DNA of 64,000 bases from Streptomyces chartreusis. Lineage in GTDB: Bacteria > Actinomycetota > Actinomycetes > Streptomycetales > Streptomycetaceae. The position numbers were made by a program, and so were the translations under genes. The notes under the pieces are model-generated. The model saw only the letters and a program-made list of their open reading frames with translations. It ran no database searches and had not been told where the DNA came from. Within the stretch, counting starts at the first letter, position 1. Every line of letters begins with the position of its first letter. Of the stretch, positions 1-9,499 are shown in pieces. Where the stretch lies: the NCBI RefSeq assembly GCF_008704715.1, contig NZ_CP023689.1, positions 1 to 64,000 on the forward strand, written 5' to 3'.

Positions 1-439
1 CGCCCCAACACCACCTAAACAGCGCCCAGAACCCAGCCGCCGGCCCGACACCACACCCTGGATACCCACCCCAACTCCGCCCAGCCATACACAAGCACCC
101 GCGGAACGGGCCGGCATCTGGCGGACAGCCGCGCGCCACCCGGCTCAGACACCGGAACCGCGGATCTGACGCACGAGACGTACACGGGCGCAGCAGCCGC
201 CGCGCATCCCTTGCAGCCCTTCAAGACCAGCCACATTGACCAGCATCGGGTGCCCTGACCTGCGGATGCGGCGCCGCGGCCGGGCAGCTCAACGGCGCGA
301 GTGACCTTCCCCAGGCGGTAGCAGCCGACGACACACCGCACCAGCCACGCCTCACGACCCCCACAACCGAACGGCCCCAGCGATACGCCCCTGAGTGACG
401 CGCTGAGGTGCCGGATGCCAAGGGCGGGCAGGAGTTGAG
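1..439. other. No supported gene at left edge
   Basis: Open frames exist on the minus strand, but their predicted proteins are rich in Cys, Trp, Arg and Gly, match no family I recognise, and lack a convincing ribosome binding site. The stretch lies just past the 3' end of the MMPL exporter gene. I see no clear function in it. Confidence 0.4.
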
Positions 440-2701
440 TCAACGGTCAACCAGCCGTGGGCGCGGGGCTTCACCGGTGGATTCCGCGTCGGTGTCGTCG
501 GTGCCGACCGGGCCGCGGGGAAGCGTCCGGTCCAGCCACTTCGGCAGCCACCAGTTGGTCCGGCCGAGGAGTGTCATGGTCGCCGGTACCAGCACCATGC
601 GTACCACTGTGGCGTCGATGAAGATCGCGGTGGCCAGGCCGAGTCCCAACATTTTGGTGGAGGGGTCGTCGGCGACGGCGAAGGACAGGAAGACCGCCAC
701 CATGATGAGGGCGGCCGAGGTGATGATCCGGGCGGTGCGCGAGACGCCCTCGACGATCGCCGTGCCGTTGTCGCCGGTGCGCAGGTACTCCTCGCGTACG
801 CGGGAGAGGAGGAACACCTCGTAGTCCATCGACAGGCCGAACAGGATGGCGAAGAGGAACATCGGGATGAACGACACGATCGGAACCGTCGCTTCCAGCC
901 CGATGAGTGCGCCTCCCCAGCCCCACTGGAAGACCGCGACCATGATGCCGTAGGCCGCGCCGATGCTCAGCAGATTCAGCAGTACCGCCTTGAGCGGTAC
1001 GAGTATCGAGCGGAAGACCAGCATCAGCAGCAGGAACGACATCGCCAGCACGGTGGCGACGAGCACGGGCAGGCGCCTGCTGGTGCGTTGGCCCACATCG
1101 GACAGGCTCGCGGCGGCGCCGCCGACGTGGGCCCTGGCCGGGCCCTGCCCGATCGCCGTGGGCAGCACGTCGGTGCGCAGCCTGGCGATGGTGTCGGCCG
1201 TGGCCTTGTCCTGAGGGCTGGTCGTCGGGAACACCACGAGGGTCGCGATGCCGGTGGCCCGATCGATGTGCGTCGGCGCGACGGATGCGATGCCCGGATC
1301 CGCCGCGACCGCCCCGACGAGTCGGTCCACCACTCCCCGATCGCCGGAGGGGTCCGCGGCAATGACGAGGGGACCGTTGGTGCCCGGGCCGAATCCCTCG
1401 GCGACGAGGTCGTAGGCCCGGCGCTCGGTACGGCTCTGCGGCAGTGAGCCGTCGTCGGGCAGGCCGACGCGCAGGCCGAGCACGGGCAGCGTCGCCGTCA
1501 GCAGCAGCCCCGCCGCGCCGAGCGCGTACGGCACCGGGTGCCGGCTGACGTGCCCGATCCAGCGACGCCACCCGGTGGCGCCTGCCGCCGGGTCCCGCCG
1601 TCGTGCGAGTCGGCCCGGCTTCCTGGTCTGCAGAGCCCGGCCGATCCGGCCGGCCCGGGCCAGACGCGGGCCCGCCGCACCGAGGAAGGCCGGCAGCAGC
1701 GTCACCGACGCGACCACCATGATCAGGACGACGATCGACACGGCAACCCCGCCCACCGTCATGAACGGCACGTTCGCGACCGCCAGGCCGAGGATCGACA
1801 CGACGACGGTGCCGCCGGCGAAAACCACCGGCCGCCCCGCCGTTGCCACCGCTCGTCCGGCAGCCGCCTGCGGATCGAGCCCGCGCGCGAGGTACTCCCG
1901 GTGCCTGGCGAGCACGAACAGCGCGTAGTCGATGCCCACTCCGAGCCCGACCATGCTGCCCAGGACCGGTGCGAAGGTGGGGACCTCAGTCACCCCCGCC
2001 AGTACCGTCATCGTGGCGACTCCGATGGTCAGCCCGAAGACCGCCATGCCGATCGGCAGCGCGGCGGCGACGAGCGAACCGAACGCCAGGAACAGGATCG
2101 CGGCCGCGGCGAGGAGGCCGATCAGCTCGCTCACGCCGCCGTCGGGGTCGGAGAAGGCGTAGAAGAGGTTCCCGCCCATCTCGATGCGCAGGGGCAGTTC
2201 GGCGCGCAGCCGGTCGCCGAGATCGACGAGGGCGTCGAGGTCTTCGGCCGACAGCCGGCTCTGGTCGGGGTACTGCACCCGGATGACCGCGATCCGCCCG
2301 TCGGCCGAGACGAGGCCGCCGCGCACGGCGGTGTCCCGGCCTGTGTCGAGTGCCCCCGCCGGGTCGCTCGTGCCGAGCACGTGCGGCAGCCGCTTCACCT
2401 CGGCCCGCAGCCGCGTGAGAGCGGTGCGCGCGCCGTCGTCGTCGAAGAACGTCGCTGCGCCGTCGAGGGGGGTGACGACCACTTGGGCGGTCATTCCCTC
2501 CTGGCCGGTGCCTGCCCGCTCGATCAGTTCCGCGGCCCGCTGGGAGTCCAGTCCGGGAGCGGTCATCGAGTCCGCGGTACGCCCGCCGAAGGCGACGGCG
2601 GCCAGGACGGCGAGCGTGGTGGCGATCAGCCATGCCGCGATCACCCGCCAGGGATGGCGGGCGGCGCCCCTGCCCAGGCGCAACAGGGCTTTCGAAAGCA
2701 T
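440..2701 (-). CDS. MMPL family RND-type exporter
   Basis: Predicted 753-residue inner-membrane transporter of the MMPL branch of the RND superfamily, which exports lipids, hydrophobic metabolites or drugs using the proton gradient. The protein has two homologous halves. Each half has one membrane helix (first near residues 18-40), a large extracytoplasmic loop, then a helix bundle. The first bundle carries GVGIDYALFV near residue 255 and the second FGLSMDYEVFLLSR near residue 620, the paired Asp-Tyr motifs expected of MMPL proteins. I chose the ATG at 2701 because GGAGG lies 5 nt upstream and the protein then begins MLSKALLRLGRGAARHP, a normal MMPL start. The same frame stays open for 99 more codons upstream, but those are Arg/Ser-rich. 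It is divergent from a sensor kinase/response regulator pair that may control it. The substrate cannot be read from the sequence. Confidence 0.92.
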   Translation of the reverse strand: MLSKALLRLGRGAARHPWRVIAAWLIATTLAVLAAVAFGGRTADSMTAPGLDSQRAAELIERAGTGQEGMTAQVVVTPLDGAATFFDDDGARTALTRLRAEVKRLPHVLGTSDPAGALDTGRDTAVRGGLVSADGRIAVIRVQYPDQSRLSAEDLDALVDLGDRLRAELPLRIEMGGNLFYAFSDPDGGVSELIGLLAAAAILFLAFGSLVAAALPIGMAVFGLTIGVATMTVLAGVTEVPTFAPVLGSMVGLGVGIDYALFVLARHREYLARGLDPQAAAGRAVATAGRPVVFAGGTVVVSILGLAVANVPFMTVGGVAVSIVVLIMVVASVTLLPAFLGAAGPRLARAGRIGRALQTRKPGRLARRRDPAAGATGWRRWIGHVSRHPVPYALGAAGLLLTATLPVLGLRVGLPDDGSLPQSRTERRAYDLVAEGFGPGTNGPLVIAADPSGDRGVVDRLVGAVAADPGIASVAPTHIDRATGIATLVVFPTTSPQDKATADTIARLRTDVLPTAIGQGPARAHVGGAAASLSDVGQRTSRRLPVLVATVLAMSFLLLMLVFRSILVPLKAVLLNLLSIGAAYGIMVAVFQWGWGGALIGLEATVPIVSFIPMFLFAILFGLSMDYEVFLLSRVREEYLRTGDNGTAIVEGVSRTARIITSAALIMVAVFLSFAVADDPSTKMLGLGLATAIFIDATVVRMVLVPATMTLLGRTNWWLPKWLDRTLPRGPVGTDDTDAESTGEAPRPRLVDR

Positions 2702-2863
2702 CGGGTCCTCCAACCACGTCGTCGGCCGTCCTTGTACGGCCGCCGATGCCGAGGCTCGCCGCCACGGCGTTCCGCGGCATCGGCCCGCGGGCCGCGGATC
2801 CGTCGGCCTCAGGGCGGAGTGACGACCCGTCCTTTCGGCCGATGCGCGGCACGCCGTGGTCCC

Positions 2864-2877
2864 TAGGCTGAGAACCG
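2864..2877 (+). promoter_or_regulatory. Possible -10 box for leaderless kinase mRNA
   Basis: TAGGCT at 2864-2869 ends 7 nt before the GTG at 2877. That is the spacing expected if transcription starts on the G of the start codon. No Shine-Dalgarno sequence precedes this GTG. A convincing -35 box was not found, so this is a weak call. Confidence 0.3.
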
Positions 2878-4049
2878 TGCTGCGAGACGACCTGCGAACC
2901 CTGTGGACCGAACCCCGGCCGCCCGACGTGCCCGCCCGGGTGCGGCGGGACTGGGCGCTGCTCGCGGCGGGCCTTGCCGGTGTGGCGCTGGAGGCCACCC
3001 TGCGCGAGAACGTCGTGTGGCGGCCGGTGGCGGTGGTGTTCGCCGTATGGCTGTGGCTGCTGCCCCTGTGGCGCCGGACCCGCCCGCTGGCGATGGTGAC
3101 GCTGGCGTTCGGCTCGGTGGTCCTGCTTACGGTGGCCTCGCTCGTCGCCGCGGCGCGCGAGCCCGTCGGCCTCTACACCGGCGCGGTCGTGCTCGTGCTG
3201 GTGTACGCGCTGCCCCGGTGGGGATCAGGACGCGAGATCGTGCTGGGCGGCGCGCTGATCCTCGCGACCGGCACGCTGTGCGTCGTCGCGGACGAGACAC
3301 CGGTCGTCGAGAAGGTCGTGGGCCTCGTCTTCCTGCTGCTGCCCGGCGTGGTCGGGGCTGCCGTGCGGTTCTGGGTGACCGCTCGCGAGCGGCAGTTGGA
3401 GCAGGTGCGCTCCCGCGAGCGCGAGCAGCTCGCACGGGAACTGCACGACACGGTGGCCCACCACGTGTCGGCCATGGTGATCATCGCCCAGGCGGGCGGC
3501 GTGCTCGCGGGCACCGACCCTTCCGCCGCCGTCAAGGCGCTGGAGGGGGTCGAGGAGGAAGGGGCGCGCACGCTGGAGGAGATGCGCGCCATGGTCGCCG
3601 CGCTGCGCGACCGCGGGGTCGGCGCCGAGCTGGCGCCTCCTGCCGGAGTCGCGGATCTGGAGCGCCTGGTGCGCACCCCGGGTGGCCGGCTCAGGGTCGA
3701 CCTGGGGCTCGACGGCGAACTGGACGCGCTGCCCCCGGCCGTGGACGCGGCCGTCTACCGGATCGTGCAGGAGTCGGTGACCAACGCGCTGCGCCATGCG
3801 GTGGACGCGACCGAGCTCGTCGTCCGGGTCGCCGCGGAACGGCACACGGTACGGGTGAGCGTGCGCGACAATGGCCGGCGCACCGGGCGGGGCCGCGACG
3901 GATACGGACTTACCGGACTGCGCGAGCGCGCGACCCTGCTCGGCGGCACACTACGAGCCGGCCCGGGTACCGACCGGGGCTGGCACGTCGAAGCCGAACT
4001 GCCGGGAGCGAGGAGCGAGAGCCGTGTCCATTCGCGTCCTCGTCGCTGA
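2877..4049 (+). CDS. Two-component sensor histidine kinase, DesK/NarL type
   Basis: Predicted 390-residue membrane sensor kinase of the HisKA_3 class. The N-terminal half (about residues 20-165) is a series of hydrophobic helices with short loops. The dimerisation/phosphoacceptor box RELHDTVAHH is near residue 188, with His the likely phosphorylation site. The C-terminal HATPase domain has an N-box (QESVTNALRHA) and a glycine-rich lid ending in GYGLTGLRERA. The start is uncertain: GTG at 2856 or 2877. I prefer 2877 because of the -10-like TAGGCT just upstream. The 3' end overlaps the response regulator start by 26 nt, so the two are surely co-expressed. The signal is unknown; the divergent MMPL gene suggests envelope or drug stress (inference). 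Confidence 0.9.
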   Translation: MLRDDLRTLWTEPRPPDVPARVRRDWALLAAGLAGVALEATLRENVVWRPVAVVFAVWLWLLPLWRRTRPLAMVTLAFGSVVLLTVASLVAAAREPVGLYTGAVVLVLVYALPRWGSGREIVLGGALILATGTLCVVADETPVVEKVVGLVFLLLPGVVGAAVRFWVTARERQLEQVRSREREQLARELHDTVAHHVSAMVIIAQAGGVLAGTDPSAAVKALEGVEEEGARTLEEMRAMVAALRDRGVGAELAPPAGVADLERLVRTPGGRLRVDLGLDGELDALPPAVDAAVYRIVQESVTNALRHAVDATELVVRVAAERHTVRVSVRDNGRRTGRGRDGYGLTGLRERATLLGGTLRAGPGTDRGWHVEAELPGARSESRVHSRPRR

Positions 4050-4686
4050 CGACCAGACGATCATCCGCACCGGGTTGCGGATCATGCTGAACGCCCAGCC
4101 CGGCATCGAGGTGGTCGGCGAGGCCGCCGACGGGCGGGAAGCGGTACGTCTGGCCCGCGAACTACGCCCCGACGTCTGCCTGTTCGACATCCGCATGCCT
4201 GTCCTCGACGGGCTCGAGGCCACCCGGCTGGTCGCCGGTCCGGGCGTCGCCGACCCGCTGGCCGTGGTCGTCATCACTACGTTCGACCTCGACGAGTACG
4301 TCTACGGCTCACTGCGTGCCGGCGCCCGCGGATTCCTCCTCAAGGACACGGGACCGGACCTGCTGGCGCAGGCCGTACGGTCGGCGTCCGACGGTGAGGC
4401 GCTCATCGCGCCCAGCGTCACCGTCCGTCTGCTCCAGGCATTCGCGGACCTGCCCGCCGGCCGGCCCGTGGCCCAGCCGGTCTCCCCCGTCACCGCCCGC
4501 GAGGAGCAGGTGCTCCTGGCCGTCGCTCGCGGGTTGACCAACACCGAGATCGCCGACGCACTGCACATCAGCCTCAGTACGGTGAAGACGCATCTGGCCA
4601 GCCTGATGGCCAAACTCGGCGCCCGCAATCGGGTCGAGATCGCGATGTGGGCCTACGAAACGCGCCGTATCCTCCCCGGAACCTGA
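4024..4686 (+). CDS. LuxR/NarL-family response regulator
   Basis: Predicted 220-residue DNA-binding response regulator, partner of the overlapping sensor kinase. The receiver domain (residues 1-120) begins IRVLVADDQTIIRTGLR, with the acidic pair DD, and has the phosphoacceptor Asp near residue 54 in LFDIRMPVLDG. A conserved Lys is seen in GFLLKDTGP. The LuxR helix-turn-helix occupies roughly residues 157-219 (TAREEQVLLAVARG, then STVKTHLASLMAKLGARNR). The GTG start at 4024 is preceded by GAGGAG. Likely targets are its own operon and the divergent MMPL exporter, but no operator could be defined. Confidence 0.93.
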   Translation: MSIRVLVADDQTIIRTGLRIMLNAQPGIEVVGEAADGREAVRLARELRPDVCLFDIRMPVLDGLEATRLVAGPGVADPLAVVVITTFDLDEYVYGSLRAGARGFLLKDTGPDLLAQAVRSASDGEALIAPSVTVRLLQAFADLPAGRPVAQPVSPVTAREEQVLLAVARGLTNTEIADALHISLSTVKTHLASLMAKLGARNRVEIAMWAYETRRILPGT

Positions 4687-4694
4687 GCCGGGTA

Positions 4695-4727
4695 CCGGGC
4701 GGCCATGTCCCTTGAGTCCCCGCCCGG
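4695..4727 (+). terminator. Hairpin after response regulator
   Basis: CCGGGCGG at 4695-4702 pairs perfectly with CCGCCCGG at 4720-4727 across a 17-nt loop, 8 nt after the response regulator stop codon. There is no U-tract, as is common for actinomycete terminators. The long loop keeps confidence low. Confidence 0.35.
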
Positions 4728-4884
4728 ACATCGGTGCACCGGTCGGCTCATGTCCACGTACCTCACCCGCCCCAAAGCGTGACGTATCAGGCGCGGGAAC
4801 TGGGGGTGTCTCGGTGGCGCTACCCGGAGCCGGGCCGGAGTGGTCGTGTCGGAAGGGGGTGGCACACGGAGCGCGCGGCGGCGC

Positions 4885-5520
4885 TCATCGCGGCTGCTGC
4901 CCTCTGACGAGCGCGGTGGGCAGTGACGCGTCGAGGATCAGGTCACGCGGCAGCGCCAGTTCGAAGCGCTGCTCAAGAACGGCGAGAGAGGCGCGGTGTG
5001 CCGTGTCCCTCTCCTTCTCCTCCGGGATTCCGGCCGCGACGATGTCGGCGCGGACGAGGTCGGCGCCCGGGCCGGTGATCTCCTGCGACCAGGTGCTCAT
5101 GTACATGTCGAAGCCGCACACGTAACTGTCGTCGTGGAAGTAGGCGAAGGCGGGCGGCGGGACCTTCGGGTTCTGCTTCTCGTAGTACAGCTCGAAGACG
5201 TGGGCGCCGTTGCGGGATGTCCCGTCGTGGTACGCGGGCCCGAGGACGGACGGCCAGTGCCCGTAGGCCACCGCGAAGCCCAGGCCGGCGTGGTCGCCGT
5301 AGCGGACGACGATGCTGTCGCTGTCACCGCGCTCCGCGTCGAGCTCGTCGATGAGCTCCTCGGCCCGCGGCCCCGTGGTGGCCTCGACCGGTACGGGGCC
5401 GCCGCTCGCGGCGAGGCGGGCGGTGAGCTCTTCGCCGGTCAGGCCCCGAGCCAGCTTGATGCAGTAGCCGAGCCAGGAGATGTCCTCGTCGGCAATCCAT
5501 GTGATCCCGCCGGAACTCAC
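4885..5520 (-). CDS. DUF6461-like hypothetical protein
   Basis: Predicted 211-residue cytoplasmic protein. Its N-terminus (ITWIADEDISWLGYCIKLARGLTG) has the WL..GYC..LARGLT pattern I associate with the DUF6461 family of Streptomyces proteins, which has no established function. The rest contains aromatic-rich segments such as FAYFHDDSYVCGFDMYMSTW and no catalytic motif I can name. The GTG start at 5520 is chosen because GGAGA lies upstream and the homologous-looking region begins there. The frame is open further upstream, but that part overlaps the terminator hairpin of the next gene. A strong hairpin separates it from the secreted protein gene at 5610, so it is probably its own transcription unit. 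Confidence 0.75.
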   Translation of the reverse strand: MSSGGITWIADEDISWLGYCIKLARGLTGEELTARLAASGGPVPVEATTGPRAEELIDELDAERGDSDSIVVRYGDHAGLGFAVAYGHWPSVLGPAYHDGTSRNGAHVFELYYEKQNPKVPPPAFAYFHDDSYVCGFDMYMSTWSQEITGPGADLVRADIVAAGIPEEKERDTAHRASLAVLEQRFELALPRDLILDASLPTALVRGQQPR

Positions 5521-5548
5521 TGCGTGTCTCCGTTCTCCGATGTGGCGC

Positions 5549-5582
5549 GGCCCGGGGTCGGCCCTGTGACCGGCCCCGGGCC
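5549..5582 (-). terminator. Strong hairpin terminator
   Basis: GGCCCGGGGTCGG (5549-5561) and CCGGCCCCGGGCC (5570-5582) form a 13-bp stem with one G:T-type mismatch and an 8-nt loop. It lies in the 89-nt gap between the stop of the secreted protein gene at 5610 and the start of the gene at 5520, and should terminate minus-strand transcription. A second small hairpin, CACACC-TGT-GGTGTG, abuts it at 5582-5596. Confidence 0.65.
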
Positions 5583-5609
5583 ACACCTGTGGTGTGCGTC
5601 AGTCCGGTG

Positions 5610-7655
5610 CTAGCGGATGTCGCACTTGATCGTCGGTTTCGAGGCGTCGCACTTGTCGAAGCCCGGCGTCCTGACGAAATACGCGTCCTGATCGATCAGC
5701 CGGAGCTCCTTGGCGAACGTGGGGAAGCGGCTCATCGAGGTGGAGTTGACCCACCCGGACATCGCGGACCGGCCGCACACTTCGGACCACGTCGGCGCTG
5801 CAGTGCGCTCGTCATCGTACAGTCGCCAAGTGGCGTCCGACAGCTTGGTCGCGTAGGTCTGCGCACACCTGTCGCCCGAGCTGACCTGGTTCGTTCCGCC
5901 CATGTCGGAGGGCATCCCGCCGCTGTTGTAACTCGCCGCGAAGGTGAACTCGTCACAGGACGACTTGTCGCCGGCGGAGATGTCCGTCACCGGTGTGGTG
6001 TCCGGGTGGCCGGACTTGGCGGCCCAGCCGTCCGGGCAGATGACCCTGCGGTTGGCGTCGGGGTCGCGGCCGTACTTGTTGCGCTCACCGTGCTCGCCCG
6101 TGTCGCCCCTGCGGTCGGGGAGGTAGGTCAGCGGCGCGCCCTTGCGGATCTTCGCCTGGATCAGCCAGGCGTGCGCGGCGGCCGCCGGGGTCTTGGCGGT
6201 GTTGAACACGTAGCCGGGCATGTAGTCCCGGAACACGCAGCCCGCCGGGGAGTACACCATGTCGCAGCGCGCATAGACCGGATTGCCGATGAAACCCTGG
6301 CTGTTGTCCGTGGGGAAGGTCTCCGGCACCGAGGTGGAGAAGGTCGCGTACGGTGCGAACGCCAGCGCCTGGGAGAGGTCGGAGTCCTTCTTGCCGGACT
6401 CGTCCGGCACACCGCCGGACCACTGCACGGTGGCCGTCGCGGTCTCCTCGTGCGGGTCGATGTCGTAGGAGCCGCCCCATATCAGGTTGCCGTCCCAGGC
6501 GTAGGAAGGCTTGTCGGCGCACCCGGCGGAGCACTGCGGGGAGATGGTCAGCTTGATCGCCCCGGGCTGCGCGGGGAACGGCAGGTGTCCGGCGGGCATC
6601 GGCAGCGGTGTGACACGGGCCCACAGTTTCAGCTCCGTGCCGGTCAGCGCCGTGCTCATGTGGGAGGAGTACAAGAACTCCTGATAGCCCTTCTCGTCCT
6701 GGCCCGTCTGATCGGTGACCTGGACGGAGAACTTCCCGTACATGCACGCCTTGTCGCGGGTGAAGACCGACAGGTACGTGCCCTGCGCGGCGCCCACTTC
6801 GCAGGAGTCATGCAGCGGCGGGTTCGCGGCCCGCGTGGACTTCAGCTTCGCCCTGGCTGCGCGGGCGGCTTCCAAGTCCGCCTTCGTGGCGGGCTTCCAG
6901 GCGATGCACAGCCGGTCACCCCGCGCGGTCGCCTCACAGTGCTGTTCACCCGCGGCGTCCCTGGTCTGCACCGAACCCCAGCCGGGGACCGGCTGCCAGG
7001 AGGTGTCGAACGCCGGGTCCGTCGCGTCCCTCTTGGGTGCCGGGAGGGTGATGTCGACCTGCCGGCCCCGGGTCTTGAACGTCGCGTAGGGCGACCAGTC
7101 CGTCTCGTAGAGGGAGCCGTCGTAGGCGGAGGTACGGAACGCGTAGGTGGTGGCGGGCTTGAGGTTGCCGTGCGGGACGGTGACCGTGGCCTTCGAGCCC
7201 GAGGCCACCATCTTGGACACGATGACGCCGTACTCGGCGGACACGTCGCCCTCGTTGGCCGGGTCAGCGTTCTGGCCCGTGAGCTTCACCTTGGCCTTCG
7301 GCTTCCCGGCCGCGTCGACGGTCCACACCTCGAAGGTGAGGTTCGCCTTGTCCCCGTCAGGGTCCGTGACCGAGTTGCGCAGTTGAGCCACGGTGCGGTC
7401 GACCTGCCACACGGTGCCGCTCTGCTTCCATGTGGGTCCGGCTTCCGGCTTGCTTCCCGACGCCGGGCGGCCACCGGCTCGGGTGCCCTTCTCCGGCCCG
7501 GCGGCCGGACGCGACGACGGAGCGTAGTTTCCGTTCGCAATGGGATCCGGGCTGTCGGCGGCAGACGCCACGCCGGTGCCGAGTAACAGGGCCGCGGTGG
7601 TGACGCCGATGGTTATTCGGGACAGGCAGCGATTTCTTTTCCTCGTTCCAGACAC
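5610..7655 (-). CDS. Secreted protein with NucA/NucB-like C-terminal domain
   Basis: Predicted 681-residue exported protein. The N-terminus is a Sec signal peptide (basic RKRNRCLSR, then a hydrophobic stretch ending ASAADS). The next part contains a fibronectin-III-like segment around residues 80-200 (DPDGDKANLTFEVWTVDAAG, then TYAFRTSAYDG), a pattern often seen in large secreted actinomycete proteins. The C-terminal 110 residues contain SCDEFTFAASYNSGG followed by a Cys-containing tail, resembling the CDEYPFA core of the NucA/NucB deoxyribonuclease family. A secreted nuclease or a toxin-like effector is therefore possible, but the core residues differ (DEF for DEY) and activity is an inference. 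The GTG at 7655 is preferred over an upstream TTG or ATG because AAAGGA lies before it and the signal peptide then has normal length. It is followed by a strong terminator. Confidence 0.75.
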   Translation of the reverse strand: MSGTRKRNRCLSRITIGVTTAALLLGTGVASAADSPDPIANGNYAPSSRPAAGPEKGTRAGGRPASGSKPEAGPTWKQSGTVWQVDRTVAQLRNSVTDPDGDKANLTFEVWTVDAAGKPKAKVKLTGQNADPANEGDVSAEYGVIVSKMVASGSKATVTVPHGNLKPATTYAFRTSAYDGSLYETDWSPYATFKTRGRQVDITLPAPKRDATDPAFDTSWQPVPGWGSVQTRDAAGEQHCEATARGDRLCIAWKPATKADLEAARAARAKLKSTRAANPPLHDSCEVGAAQGTYLSVFTRDKACMYGKFSVQVTDQTGQDEKGYQEFLYSSHMSTALTGTELKLWARVTPLPMPAGHLPFPAQPGAIKLTISPQCSAGCADKPSYAWDGNLIWGGSYDIDPHEETATATVQWSGGVPDESGKKDSDLSQALAFAPYATFSTSVPETFPTDNSQGFIGNPVYARCDMVYSPAGCVFRDYMPGYVFNTAKTPAAAAHAWLIQAKIRKGAPLTYLPDRRGDTGEHGERNKYGRDPDANRRVICPDGWAAKSGHPDTTPVTDISAGDKSSCDEFTFAASYNSGGMPSDMGGTNQVSSGDRCAQTYATKLSDATWRLYDDERTAAPTWSEVCGRSAMSGWVNSTSMSRFPTFAKELRLIDQDAYFVRTPGFDKCDASKPTIKCDIR

Positions 7656-8552
7656 GCTGGATCGTCCTTTCAGGCCCGGCCCCGCGAGCTTATAACTGAG
7701 CAAGTCCCCCGGGGCGCAGGCTGGTTGGTGGTCTGAGTCGCGCCGGGAACCTTCCTACAGGCCACCGTGTCGCCGCCCCAAGGTCATCAACTGGGGCGTT
7801 CGACCCGAAACGTAGGTAGTGGACGTGATGAGGCCGACGTTTGGAGAGGGTTGCAGCGCGAATCCTCCAAACCCTGGGAAGCGGTCGCTGTGGGTGCCCT
7901 CCAACTCGCCAGTAGGGAACAGGCGTCAGGGTTGAGGGTGTCGTCTCCGGGCGGTGGCCACCAGCTGCGTCACCTCCGCACCGCTGAGAACGACGTGATC
8001 GTGGAGGCCACACCGCCGGATCCCCCCGGCGAGCTGGACTGGCCCAGCACCTGGACCGACCGGGACAGCCGTGACCGCACCCCCAGCGTGCGCAGCCGCG
8101 AGCTGTCCGGCGTGGCTACCGAGCTCGGCTACGGCACCACCGGTCTGACCATCGGGCAGCGCTGGTTCGGTCTGAATCACTGCAACCGAGACGGCTGGCC
8201 CCCTTCACCCTTGGTGCGCTGCTGAACCAACTGGGAGCGGCAGCCCGCCGCCGGCAGCTTGGCTCGTGGGCGGGGCCGTCGAGGGCAGCGGCCGACGGTT
8301 TGCCGGAGGCCACCTTTTCTCAAGGACCACATGTGCTTAAGGACCACATGGCCCACCAACTGCCGGTGGGGTGAAGCGGGTTGCGCTTCGGTCCCCCGCT
8401 GCCCAGCCTCGCTCCCGGCCCCGCACTCACCGCACCGCATCGCCCTCGTTCTCTACGACCGAGCTCGTTCAGTCGCACAGTGCGGGATCCCGGAACACGT
8501 CGACGAGGGCAGCAACGTCCTCCATGCACCCACACCCACGACCTCCGGCCCA
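7656..8552. other. Gene-poor gap with possible gene remnant
   Basis: No intact gene was recognised. On the plus strand about 7998-8225 reads as a peptide with good third-position G/C bias (for example PGELDWPSTWTDRDS and ELGYGTTGLTIGQRWFGL) and stops at TGA near 8225, but it has no clear start or known family. It may be a decayed gene end. The rest shows no convincing coding or structural signal. Confidence 0.35.
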
Positions 8553-9491
8553 CTACCGTTCCATTCGGACTCGCACGGCCTCGATGGACCAGTTGAACGC
8601 CGGCACCAGGCTCTCCGGAGCGGGCCAGCCGTTGATCACTGCGAGCAGCTGGAGGTGCCGGTCCCAGCGTGGGTCGCTCACACTCTCCAGCCGGGCCAGC
8701 AGCAGGCGGCGCAGCTCGGCGTCGTCGGGGCGGCCGAGCGCGTGTGCACAGTGAGCCGCAAGCGTCGCAACGATCGAATCGGCATGGTGCGAAGCCGGGG
8801 TGATGCCCGCCGCCAGGGCGGGGCCGACCCGGTCACGGACGACTGCGCCGAGGTTGCGGCGCGGGCCCGTGGTGTCGCCTTGTGCCTGCTCGGCCGCATG
8901 GTCGTCGGCCATTCGCCGCACGCCGGCGCGGAAATCCGGGTCTGCGGCCAGTTCGGCCCACTCCGCCCATGCCCGGATCTGCTCCGCCTCGGGGGTGTCG
9001 GGTATCTCGGGGGTCATCGAGCGCCTGATCCCCGCCAACGCGGGGTGGGTGTCGAGACTGCCGAAGGCGGCATCGAGGAAGTCCCCGATCAGACGTCGGC
9101 GTTCGTCCTCGGAGAGCTGGGCCAGTTTGTGCATGAGATCCGTCTCTTCAGCAGTGAGCCCCCGCTCGGCCACCGCTGCCAGCACCGCATGCCGCTGACG
9201 CAGGACGCGGATCTGCACGGCCAGGGCTTCGGCGTGCGTTGCGGCGACCTCCGGAAGCGAGAGTTCCCGGTTCACGACCCTGCGGATCGTGGGCAGGTCC
9301 ACCCCCAGGTCTCGCAGGGTCCGCACAAGGTCCAGGCGCGCGACAGCGTGGATGTCGTAGAGGCGGTAGCCGGCCGGGCTGCGGTCCGTCGGCGCCACGA
9401 TCCCGCGATCGGAGTAGAACCGAATGGTCTTGACCGTCAGGCCGGTCCGCCGGGCCAGTTCGCCGATCGAGTAGAGCGTGTCGCCGTCCAT
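8553..9491 (-). CDS. MerR-family transcriptional regulator
   Basis: Predicted 312-residue regulator. The N-terminal winged-helix domain (residues 5-75) begins YSIGELARRTGLTVKTIRFY and continues SPAGYRLYDIHAVARL, a textbook MerR DNA-binding domain. A long coiled coil follows at about residues 80-130. The remaining 180 residues are helical and match no effector-binding fold I can name (the TipAS domain is not evident), and no metal-binding Cys pair is seen. The ATG at 9491 has GGGGG close upstream and is 15 nt from a clear dyad, so the gene is probably autoregulated. The inducer is unknown. Confidence 0.9.
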   Translation of the reverse strand: MDGDTLYSIGELARRTGLTVKTIRFYSDRGIVAPTDRSPAGYRLYDIHAVARLDLVRTLRDLGVDLPTIRRVVNRELSLPEVAATHAEALAVQIRVLRQRHAVLAAVAERGLTAEETDLMHKLAQLSEDERRRLIGDFLDAAFGSLDTHPALAGIRRSMTPEIPDTPEAEQIRAWAEWAELAADPDFRAGVRRMADDHAAEQAQGDTTGPRRNLGAVVRDRVGPALAAGITPASHHADSIVATLAAHCAHALGRPDDAELRRLLLARLESVSDPRWDRHLQLLAVINGWPAPESLVPAFNWSIEAVRVRMER

Positions 9492-9499
9492 GCCCCCAC

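Noticed and set aside
1538..2866. Long plus-strand open frames across the MMPL gene
   Set aside because: They are antisense to a clear MMPL transporter; their products are Arg/His/Asp-rich with no domain. High GC content commonly gives such open antisense frames.
5589..7586. 665-codon plus-strand frame over the secreted protein gene
   Set aside because: The minus strand encodes a protein with a signal peptide and domain features; the plus-strand product is Arg/Gly/Val-rich and unlike any protein.
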